NCBI GenBank assembly: GCA_018136815.1
Contig: CM030938.1
Coordinates: 3,859,448 to 3,923,447 of the forward strand
Origin: Isochrysis galbana
Taxonomy: Eukaryota; Haptophyta; Isochrysidales; Isochrysidaceae
Reading direction: 5' to 3'
Length of the DNA: 64,000 nt
Made by a program: the position numbers and the translations under genes
The notes under the pieces: generated by a model
The model's input: the letters and a program-made list of their open reading frames with translations, nothing else
Databases searched by the model: none
Told to the model about the DNA's origin: nothing
Part shown: positions 1 through 8,918 of the stretch, piece by piece
How positions within the stretch are numbered: position 1 is the stretch's first letter
Layout: each line of letters starts with the position of its first letter

Positions 1-639
1 TTTACAGTACTTATAATGGCTATATTGGGAGCCCGTGGGGGCCCTGGGAGGGCTATAGGGGCCATTTGGGACAAATATGGGACCGCCTGCGGCCTGCGGG
101 CTTGGGTAGAGGTCCCTAGCATGATTTCGTCAACGGTGCTTGGTTTTAGATTTAGATTTAGAAGCGTGGACAGCATTTTGGATTTTGGACGTTGCCACCA
201 ACTAACAACTAACGACTAATGACGTCTAACTCTAACTCTATAACGTGCTGGCGGGGGCGTCCCAGCCCCTGTGCACTGAAGAACATGAGCGATGCATCAT
301 GGTGATGCTGCTCGTCGCCACCACCTCCAGTATCCAGTATGGAGTACATATGGGCCATGGCCATGGAGGTGGTGATTTCGTGATTTCCCTGTGGAGATAG
401 CTAAGACACGCTACCCGTCGGTGTGGGCACTCATCGAGATACCTGGGCTGTTGGTGCACTGCGAATTGCCCGTGGGCGACTACTCCGCTGGGAGAGGATG
501 TCGAGTGCTCAGCCCTTGTGCAGGGAGGGCATGAGGGTGACCCGCGGGAGGAGGGAAGTTACAATAAAAATAGTGGCCGGGGGGGGGGGCGCAGAGCGCC
601 CCATTGGCCCCTAAGATAACAAATACTAAAATATGACTA
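1..639. other. no gene recognised
   Basis: No reading frame here resembles a known family and no complete RNA gene is visible. The short frames on both strands have unremarkable composition. The stretch could hold the 3' end of a gene extending off the left edge or simple intergenic DNA. A short G run lies at about 580-590. Confidence 0.5.
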
Positions 640-674
640 GGTTCAGAGAGAGAGAGGGAGAGAGGGAGAGGGCG

Positions 675-706
<32 letters not shown>

Positions 707-735
707 AGAGAGAGAGGGAAGGAGAAAGAGAGAGA
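640..735. repeat. polypurine tract with G23 run, upstream of the start codon at 757
   Basis: The plus strand is almost entirely G and A for about 95 bases, with GA-dinucleotide repeats either side of an uninterrupted run of 23 G at 674-696. It ends about 20 bases before the ATG of the glycosyltransferase-sulfotransferase gene. Comparable homopurine/homopyrimidine tracts lie upstream of most other genes in the window, so a promoter or transcription-start role is possible (inference). Confidence 0.7.
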
Positions 736-756
736 CCTCTGCATGGTGGCGCGCCG

Positions 757-3700
757 ATGCTCCCCGTCCCGTCGGCGGCCTCTCGCCGTGGGTCTCGCGG
801 AGGCGTGAGTAGCGGCACGCTGTGCTTCGTGGGCTTATTCGTGCTCGCTGCGCTCTTCCTCGCCTCCGCCGCCCTCGTCCTCGAGCGCTCCTCAGAGCCA
901 GACAGCCACCGAGAGCGCTTCTCTCTCGCGGAGTGGAGAGCCACGGAGGCAAACTGGGGCTCACAGGCCTCGGAGGGCGCGGGAGCGGGCGCCGAGGAGG
1001 CTGATGGCGATGAACTTGTGCGGGGTGGCTTTTCCGTCGGCGAAGAACCCCTCGCTGACAATGCGGTTGGTTTGGCTGGAGGAACAAGTGCTGTGGCTGC
1101 CGACGGAGGGCGCGAGCAGCACCCTGAACCAGAGTGCGCTGCGCTGATCCGGCAGACGGACGACGTAATGTTCATGATCATAGGTGGGCGCGGGTACCAT
1201 CACGTGCGCGTCCGCGTGATGCTGCGCTCCTGGGCTCGCTGTGTCCGTCACGTGCTCGTCTTCACGGACCCTTCCCTCGATGTGCGCGAATACCTCTCGC
1301 CCTATCGCTCTGTCTACTTGCTCGCGGGTGATGCCTGGCGTCGGCGGCCGTATCTGCCCATGTCGCACATGGAGGCGCTGCACCGCTTATTGAATCGGCC
1401 CAATTCGGCCAACCCTCTCTCTTTCAACTGGTTCTTCATGGTATCGGACCGCACGTTTGTAAACGTGCCGCAGCTCTTGCGAGTCACAAACCAGCTCGAG
1501 ACGAGCAGCAAGGGCTACTACGGCCAGGTTGCTGAGGCATCACACAAAGAGTCGTTTGGTTTTCATACATACGTCGACATCAATGGTACGTTTGCCATAG
1601 CCGCACATCATGCTACTTCTATCGCCTATCCTGCGGCTAGGGATGGGATCCCGCGTTTTCATTTGCACTTATGCGCCTCGATAGTCACTTATCGAGCGTT
1701 GGGTTCCCCTGCCCACACACTCCTTGCGGCTTGCCGTTCAGCTCTGGCTTAATCATGGCCCTCCTTACTGTTCACCAGGAGGAGTTCTCCTTTCGTCTGC
1801 GCTCATGCACCGCGTATCCCATCCAGAGGCTTGCATTGATCAAAAGGATGCCGCCGGCACCTATGACATGTTTGATGCTAAGCTTGGTAACTGCGTATTT
1901 TATCTGGGCGCGCGCGCGCAGACGCTCCCAGGGTTTGGCGCCGCTGGCGAGGAAGCCTGCCCACGTGAAGGACAATCCCCCTTCCGTGGTGCCCCATCGC
2001 CACGCGCCGAGGTGTATGCGAAAACGGCTTCATCCATCACGGAGAAGCAAGCCACAGGGGCAGCGGTGGAGGGAGATGAGAGAGAAGAGGAGGGCGAGGA
2101 GGGCGAGGCCAGCGCGCCCAATCATCAGGTCTCCCCTGACGAGGAGATGACAGCGATGGAACCTGAGTTGGACCTCAACAGGTCTGAGCGAGCGCCGCAT
2201 GTCTTCCTTAGCGCTGCAGTCACCGCAAGCAAAGTGGACCCGGCTGAGATGGTTCGCCTCTCAGTTTGTGCCGGGCTCATGTCCGCGGAAGACGCCTCGA
2301 AACTCACTGCATGGGAAGCATCACAAAGGTAAGAACGGCAAGTCAGCACCAGTCAACTCCCTCCTTTTGCCATTCGATTACTTTACCGAGCAAGCTCCTA
2401 GATAATCGAGTGTGCCTAGCCGCCCGACGTCGTGACGCTCGCCGCCATTCCCGCAAGCCCCGCTCGGAATGCCCTGCAGGTACCCTTTAAACCCACAATC
2501 GGTGGCGGTCCATGTTATGGCGCGAGAGACACAGCTGATGCCCATCGTCGAGTCTTGTGAGGCCACATGGGGCGTATCTGTCAACAAGCTGTACTACCAC
2601 GTCGATCGGTATGCTCACGCGCTGTCGCCTTTGTGTAGGATACACAATCCACTTGCAATCCATCCACCTACCGAATGCACTCATTGCTGCCGCTCACCCT
2701 TGCGCAGCGTCGTCGCCGCTGAGAACTTTGCGATCTCACGCGGGCGATGGGGCATCTCCGCAAACCTCGTGGCGGGTGGAGATACTCCGGCGAAAACCTC
2801 CTCCTTTGGCCAGCCGGTCATTTCCCCCTTGCAGCATGCACTTGGGCGCCCATATTCGGCTATGAGAGGCAAATTTCGTCACCGCGTCGCCGCATTGAAT
2901 CTGCCAGAGCGCCCATCGACACAAGGTGAACACTGGACGGTGTCCCACGACAAGGGAATGACGTGGAACACCTGGCTGCGCTTCAAGATGCGTGCCATCT
3001 ATGAGTACTCAGTGCGCGCACACTGGGCGGAGATCCGAGAAACCGAATGGCTCGTGTACGTTGATGATGACACTTACGTGTTGTGGGAGCCACTTTTGGA
3101 GCTGTTGAGCAGGTACGGCACGGTTTACGTGATGTGCTACCAGCATGCACATGACGAGAAGGAGGTCGCCATCATCAGCATTAAGCGTTGTTGCACGCTT
3201 CGTCGAGTGCTCAAACCCTCCTCTTCCCGTCACAGATATGATCCGCGCACCGCTCACTATTTCGGTCGACCGTTGCACGAGGCCGGCTACCCTCTCTTCG
3301 TCGGTGGCGGCGCCGGCATCGTGCTCTCCCGGGCGGCAGCGGACCAGATCGCTCCTATGCTCGAATCGGAAGCGTGCGACCCGTTGCACTTGAAGTGGGC
3401 CGATAGGATGCACTCTGGTGGCGACGCGTGGCTTGGTGACTGCGCCGAGAATGCAGGCGTACACACCGACATGGAATTCGGGTTCTACCCACAGCCGCCC
3501 GTTTCCAATCTGTTCGCGCTCTTCAATGACGCGGTGGCTTTCCATGGTGAGGATGTCCCTCAGGACGCTGTGACACGCCACTGTCTTGGCCTTCCGCTGA
3601 AGAGAGCGTGCACCCCACGTCCTTGCTCCATGTGTTGGTATAGGCGTGGAAAATCATGCGGCGATGCACGCGGCACTCTCTGCGAATTCGTCCGAGACGG

Positions 3701-5343
3701 CATATGACCCTCGTTGCGTACCTGTGTTTGTGGACCACAAGTACAACTGCCTTCCCCACTTTATCATCGGGGGTGTCCCAAAGGCCGGGACCACTTCTCT
3801 ATACAAATACTTGATAGGACATCCCGACGTGCTTCCTGCTGAGGACAAGGAGTTGACTTTTTGGGGCAACTTCTTTTCGCCGAAACGACGGCCGGGGCGA
3901 GACGAGGTGATGACGACATACCTGACTCGATTCCCGAAGATCTCGCCCTCCGACTTTAAGGCAAGCCCGCTCGCCCATCTAATCCATATTTCTCTTTGCG
4001 CTCGCATGCACTTCCATGGCTCCTGAGGGCATATCAAGCAGTCTACCGCTTGCAGCCGTCTTGCGCAAATAGTGCGGCGCCTCCCGTAAGCGGTCAATTG
4101 CGGCGCAGATGGCGCGCCTCCGTGCCGTAGTACCGTTCACTTCCATGCCCACGCAAGTTGTCAACAGTATCGGGGTCGGCGGCCGTGTTCTCAATAGGTG
4201 ACCGGCGAAGCGACACCCGGCTACCTTTTTTGTATCACGTGCCCAACATACATGCTAAAGTACATGCCAAAGGTGAGATTGATATTTACGCTGCGCAACC
4301 CAGTTCCGCGCGCATACTCGGAGTATCTGAACAAGGTAGCCGACCGAACAGTCATGCGCTACTTGACAAAGCGCATTGACAACAAGATGGAGAAGGAGCT
4401 GAGTGACAACGCACCGCCATTTGAAGCTCTCGTCGATGACGTCGCGCGCACAATGGGCTCATGTGGCTCACCGAATCGCACCTTCTCGATGATGGACGAG
4501 TACACGGCCGAGATGGATGAAGCGGGATGCTACGTCAATCCGTTTGTTGGCGAAGGCAGGTGCGCAGAGAGTGACTTTTGCTCAAATCGGACCCGCCATT
4601 GCTCATCACGAGTAAAGCACCGCCACTGGTGGCATCTTGCCACAGAAATCCATTGATTTTACTTGGGACTTTTCCAACCCTGTAAGGTATGCGCGGTACC
4701 TGCGGTTGTGGCTCGGGATGGTGCCTAAACGTCAAATGATGATACTCAACTTCGATGTCTGGACTGCTTCGGATGCGGCGGCAAAGGCAACGATGGCCGA
4801 GGTGGCGGGTTTCTTGCAGCTTGCACACTTTGCCTTTCGCGTGTCCGAGGCGCACAACACCCATGCGAACAGATCGGTGCGACGCCCATATGCCCAAGAC
4901 GTTCGCACCGCTGAGTTCAACCCTACTGAGTACCGCGACGCCGCAGCAACAGCCTTGCCCCTCAAAGGAAGCGCACTCTTGACTTGCATGTCGTTACATT
5001 TTAGGTACATGTGGATAGGGACGCCGTAACTGATGCCGCTCAAATCAAGGCTCAGGCTGTGGAGGCAGAGCTTTCGACGCGCATACGGTGCATCCTCAAC
5101 GATTTTTTTCAACCATTCAACGAGGATCTTGACCATCTCTTAGCTCATTATGGATACTCACCGATGACGCATACGTGGCAGAGCGGCTCCGGCTGTCCAC
5201 CGGAAAGTTTATGGCGTTTCGCCGAGGTATTGCCTGCGGCGCCGCATGCTGGCGAGGCGTCGAGGGAGGACGAGGAGCACAAGAAATGCGGAACTGTTGA
5301 CCACCCTTGCCTCGCGGGTAGCGATTTTCATGTTCATTATTGA
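757..5343 (+). CDS. Golgi-type GT31 (Fringe-like) x2 - sulfotransferase fusion protein
   Basis: Proposed exons are 757-1585, 1779-2328, 2480-3546, 3644-3960, 4198-4559, 4618-4876 and 5005-5343. All phases agree and give 1240 codons plus stop. A signal anchor at residues about 19-42 predicts a type II membrane protein with a lumenal catalytic part. The first GT31-like domain (from about residue 136) joins across intron 1 as DINGGVLLSSALM. The second (from about 467) has the metal-binding DDDTYV (about 655) and the Fringe motif GGGAGIVLSRA (about 735). After VAFHG the frame runs into a PAPS-dependent sulfotransferase: KAGTTSLYKYL (5'-phosphosulfate loop, about 862) and RNPVPRAYSEYL (3'-phosphate motif, about 954). 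Expected role is making and sulfating a surface or scale polysaccharide (inference). Intron 4 (3961-4197) appears to be GC-AG. Domain 1 lacks an evident DDD. Residues encoded at about 2611-2870 look poorly conserved and may hide an in-frame intron. Confidence 0.82.
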
Positions 5344-5785
5344 TTTGTGCCACCTCCGACGTGCGATTGCGGCATGCAGGCTTGCAAGTGTGTGCCTGCT
5401 TAATCAGATGCTAACCGAACGCACGCTCGTTGTGTTGTCGAGATGCTGTCGCTCATGGCTAGCTTGTCGGTCTTATCTTTTGTGTACAAGTGGGAGACGA
5501 ATGCTTCCAGCCGTCCTCGATTTTTGGCTTTCTACCCTGAACCGCTCTATCTATTCTGTCGGTTCCGCCTGTACTCTGTCCGGCACTCGCAGTAGCCTTC
5601 TATGGCCTCAAAGAAGACCACACGTGGGCAGGTGCAATTTCATGCACTTTCGGCTGCTGCCTCGGACCTTCACGGCACATGTACATGCACACAACGAGAT
5701 CGTTAAAGTCACAGGCCACTAGATAGAGCAGATCCACGAGAGTCACCGTCGCTGTGCGAGGGTCCACATATTACACCACCAAATA
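5344..5785. other. 3' flank, no gene recognised
   Basis: This follows the stop codon of the fusion gene. No frame resembles a known protein. It presumably holds the 3' untranslated region and polyadenylation site, which I cannot place. Confidence 0.4.
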
Positions 5786-5926
5786 TAGACAGCCACACCT
5801 GACTATAGCGGAGGGCACATAAGCCGGAGGACATATACGATAGCGAGAAGCTATAGCAACCCCCCCTCTCCGCACGCTCTCACACGACCGAGAGTGCCCT
5901 CCGCAATAGTCAGGTGTGGCTGTCTA
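5786..5926. repeat. 33-bp inverted repeat with 75-bp spacer
   Basis: Arm 5786-5818 and arm 5894-5926 are reverse complements over 33 bases with one mismatch. Each carries the core agccacacctgacta or its complement. The 75-base spacer shows no coding potential. It could be a small foldback element, a miniature inverted-repeat transposon or a transcribed hairpin; the sequence does not decide between them. Confidence 0.85.
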
Positions 5927-6289
5927 GATGGGCTTGGAAAGTGACGAGATTGCTCAGTCACACGACCGCTGGTGCCGGTCATCCGGGAGGAGGATGGAGA
6001 GAACCAACGCGCCTACTAATGTTATAGGAGAGCTTGCTAGTACCGCGATTGCCACTGACCATGTACTTGTACCCATGAGGGAAGCCCCGGGGTGGCGCAC
6101 CCGCGAATCGACACTCACGGTTACGGTTACAATTCTCTTCATTCGGCACGTACACGTACATACACTTACGATTATAATTCTCTTCTTCTCAAATATCGTT
6201 ACAACGATAGGGTCATGGAGCGCGCAACGCTCCCCTCCTCTCTTTCCGCCCACCCCGCCGCGCCGGCCGACCAGATCATGGCGGACGCC

Positions 6290-6680
6290 GCGCAGCCGAA
6301 TCACCCTCCCGCCAGGGCCACGCCTGACTGGGTGCTCGCGAGCCAGAAGAAGGGAGTGGCTGACGGATCCGAGGTTACCACTGCCTCGGATGGGAACGGA
6401 GGGAACGGAAGGGAAGCGGCGAGAGGCGCGGCGGAAGTTGGGGAGTGGCCAATGACGGGCTGGACCACCTCCTCAGCAGAGAAAGGCGGGAGGACGGGCT
6501 TGGGCGAGGGCGAGCGCGACGACGGAGCGGACATGGCTGGGCGGATCGGGATGGATAGGCTGGGGCTGAGGGATTGGAGAGGTTTGGTATCGAGGTAGTA
6601 TTGAGAACGAGGGACGAGAACGGGAACGAGAACGAGGACGAGAGCGACGAACGAAGAACGACAGACGACAGACGGCTAGA
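6290..6680 (-). mobile_element. dispersed repeat, MSAPS block copy 1
   Basis: On the minus strand a pyrimidine-rich leader (CGTTCTCG-type repeats) precedes an ATG at 6534 opening a 77-codon frame, MSAPSSRSPSPKPVLPPF and onward, that closes at 6301. The same leader, start codon and peptide recur at 56609-56806 (minus) and 18427-18702 (plus). Conservation of start and frame in three copies indicates the 5' end of a mobile-element protein rather than chance. The protein is Ser/Pro-rich, contains EEVVQPVIGH in two copies, and matches no domain I know. Confidence 0.7.
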
Positions 6681-7028
6681 GGCCGATGGACCGACGAGAT
6701 GACACTACACTCACATCAACACTCTCCACACTAACGTATCCCTATCACGGAACGCACAGGAACCCGCTGGCAGATCGAACAAGGAAGAGAATGCCGACAA
6801 GAGAGCGACGGGGCGACGGACGATCCGACGGGGCGACAGTTACGCACAGGAATAAGGAGGGAATCTTTCGAAAACCCTTAAGTGATTTGATGAAGACCGA
6901 AGTAAAATAGCGCCACGATAATTAATTTTTAACAAATTTTTATGGGTCGCGGCGCGGCAAAGGAACGGGACTAGCGCTCACTAAAGACAGGACACCCTGC
7001 CGCGGCAAGCGCAAGCACCCTTCCCCCC

Positions 7029-8030
7029 TTATGCCACCCAGCTCCTCACTAGCTTTCTACCTGCGCTAGCCAGAGCGCCCCTCCCTCCACACTCAGACAG
7101 CCCCCTATGCCAGGATCCTGTTCTGGTCTCGCAGGCAAGGGGGCCTAATGGGAGGGAGAGGAGCAACTCCTCAGAGAGGAGCTGTGGGGAAGGAGATGTC
7201 TGAGTGGGGGCGCTATACCCTTGCGCTAGGCATGGGCAGCGACGCCGCCTCAAGGCATGTCCTCCCTCTCGTCTTGAGTCGAAATTATTGGTGCTTGAAA
7301 CAGAGAACGAGGGGGTTTGTGCTTCTTGGGTTGGTTGTAGTTGGAAGAGGGAGTGGGAGAGGGATTCAAGTATTGGAAGAGGGCCCAAAGGGCATTGAGT
7401 TGTAGGTAGTTGTGGCCCACAAGAGTGGGGTGAAAACGATAAGTGTATCAACATGGGTCTTGAGTTGAACTTTTTGGTGCTTGAAACAGAGGGTGAGGGG
7501 GTTCGTGCTGTTTGGGTTGGTTGTGGTGTGAAGGGGGAGTGGGAGAGGGAGTCTAGTGTTGAAAGAGGGCCCAAGGCAGGGCACTGAGCTGTAGGTACTT
7601 GTGGCCCACAAGAGTGGGGTGAAGAAAACAAGTGTGTCAACAAGTTGGGAAACAGAGGCATGGGGTGCTCTCCAGGGAAGATTGATGGTTGTGAAGTGCC
7701 CTCCCATGATGGGTGCACTGATGGTAGAGGTTTCCACCATGGGGAGGGCAGCAAGGCTGCCCTCCCACATGAGGTGCTCTTGGGGTGGGAGGGTCTCCCA
7801 CTGTTGGAGGGGGTCTCAAAGACCCCCTGCATGCTACGCAGAGCCATGGTGGCAACCTGTTCGGTGCCAGTGCTCGCCACCCCGCGCGCCTGCGCGGGTG
7901 TGGTTTGGATGGGTTGGATGGGCTCTGAGAGGGCTTTCTGACGAGCCGCCTCGGGCGGCATGGGGCGTCCCAGGTGGGGCGCGGTGGCGAGGGTCGCCTG
8001 GGGCTCGGGAGCGGTCGCGGCACGCTCCAT
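7029..8030 (-). CDS. repeat-family ORF, 333 codons, Pro/Ser-rich, function unknown
   Basis: The frame starts MERAATAPEPQATLATAPHL and runs to a stop at 7029. The start codon and its upstream motif (about AACTATTG..TATAGTTT) are shared with three other copies near 28610 (minus), 47346 (plus) and 57627 (minus), which marks it as a mobile-element protein, gag/ORF1-like in position only. Residues from about 130 to 255 are two tandem units of about 62 residues (SPHSCGPQ.PT.QCP and SVSST..F.SR motifs in each), mirrored by a 186-bp DNA duplication. No known domain is visible. Composition is unlike the host genes, and expression is doubtful. Confidence 0.45.
   Translation of the reverse strand: MERAATAPEPQATLATAPHLGRPMPPEAARQKALSEPIQPIQTTPAQARGVASTGTEQVATMALRSMQGVFETPSNSGRPSHPKSTSCGRAALLPSPWWKPLPSVHPSWEGTSQPSIFPGEHPMPLFPNLLTHLFSSPHSCGPQVPTAQCPALGPLSTLDSLSHSPFTPQPTQTARTPSPSVSSTKKFNSRPMLIHLSFSPHSCGPQLPTTQCPLGPLPILESLSHSLFQLQPTQEAQTPSFSVSSTNNFDSRREGGHALRRRRCPCLAQGYSAPTQTSPSPQLLSEELLLSLPLGPLACETRTGSWHRGLSECGGRGALASAGRKLVRSWVA
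7275..7645. repeat. two tandem units of about 186 bp inside the repeat-family ORF
   Basis: Unit 1 (about 7275-7460) and unit 2 (about 7461-7645) align along their length. Shared landmarks are ttggtgcttgaaacagag, gggttggttgt, gaagagggcccaa and gtggcccacaagagtgggg. The period keeps the minus-strand reading frame open, so the encoded peptide is duplicated too. Confidence 0.85.
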
Positions 8031-8179
8031 AGTTCAAACTATAACAATAATTTTGAAAAATAAAATAGCGCCACGATATAATCCAACGGCCAACACCTGA
8101 GGGGGAATCAGGGTCACACATGGGGGCGGTTCCTTGCACCGGCGATACCTGACCGCGCGACTTAGCCTAAAACGCGAGG

Positions 8180-8485
8180 AGCACGCAAGGAGGTAAGCCA
8201 GGTGAGGGCCCCTCCGGTGTTTTCCCCCGGTGAGTCGCCCGACGTAGGTCGGTCCGCCTCACTGGGTTTTCCCCCATTGTAACTTGTGGCTTGTGGGGAG
8301 TTATAATGATAATGGGAGCCAGGGGTTTGCGAGGGGGGAGATTTGAAGGGATGCATATGTGTATATGTGTCTGTGCCACCACTTCAAGGCATGCGGGCAG
8401 GTGCGCTGAGGGGTGTCGTGATAGTACTGGGCTAGTGGGAGTAGTGGTGCTAACGCTCAATCGTTTTATTATTATCCATAAGCTC
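8180..8485 (-). repeat. dispersed repeat block B, copy 1
   Basis: The reverse complement matches 46925-47230 over about 300 bases with short indels. Shared stretches include cactatcacgacacccctcagcgcacctgcc-like sequence, tataactccccacaag and ggaccgacct.cgtcgggcgactcacc. In both copies the block lies a few hundred bases 5' of the MERAA-type ORF in the same orientation. It is probably the non-coding 5' portion of the same element family. Confidence 0.75.
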
Positions 8486-8575
8486 CCCGCAAGAACCGCG
8501 TTCCGCGCTAGCTGCCAGCGTGCCCTCGCAGGCGCAATCTCCCGCCAAGAGTGAGAGCAGCCTTGCTCTGACATA

Positions 8576-8918
8576 GTTTTGAATTTACTTCATTCATAGG
8601 ACGACGAAAATGTTGAGAGGTCCAGGTGGTGAGTATGGAGGTGACCTATGCACACGCACACGCATAGGCTTCACAATGTCACCGTGGTCCACAGGCAAAC
8701 CCAGATGTCACGGCCCTATGTAGCGACGGCAGAAGATCCGTCTCCTCACCCCCAAGGGGGGATTGAGCAGCCTCCGTGTGCTGTTGTTGGGCGACACAGA
8801 ATCGCCTCCGCGATATAACCTCTCTCTTTCATACTTGTCCGCTTTGGCTTTGATAGAGCAACAAACACGGCTCTCCATCATTTTGCTCCGTGGGGGCATT
8901 CCACGCAAGCCAAGCTCT
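8576..8918. other. 3' flank of the TIR gene, nothing recognised
   Basis: This short interval lies between repeat block B and the stop codon of the minus-strand TIR gene. It should contain that gene's 3' untranslated region. I see no gene or convincing repeat. Confidence 0.4.

Larger units (their letters stand above)
6903..8078 (-). mobile_element. insertion-like segment bounded by 18-bp direct repeats
   Basis: The 18-mer taaaatagcgccacgata occurs exactly at 6903-6920 and 8061-8078. Between them, on the minus strand, are the AACTATTG/TATAGT leader, the repeat-family ORF starting at 8030, and an A/T-rich end near 6921-6945. This is what a retroposed copy with a target-site duplication would look like. 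An internal duplication is the alternative. Confidence 0.5.

Noticed and set aside
480..1181. 233-codon minus-strand frame at the 5' end of the fusion gene
   Set aside because: Composition-driven (Pro/Ser runs over the GA tract) and antisense to the signal-anchor exon.
3547..3707. GT31 part ending at the in-frame stop at 3705-3707
   Set aside because: A consensus GTGAGG donor and TATAG acceptor of matching phase remove this tail and continue into the sulfotransferase. The tail itself is Cys/Arg-rich and atypical.
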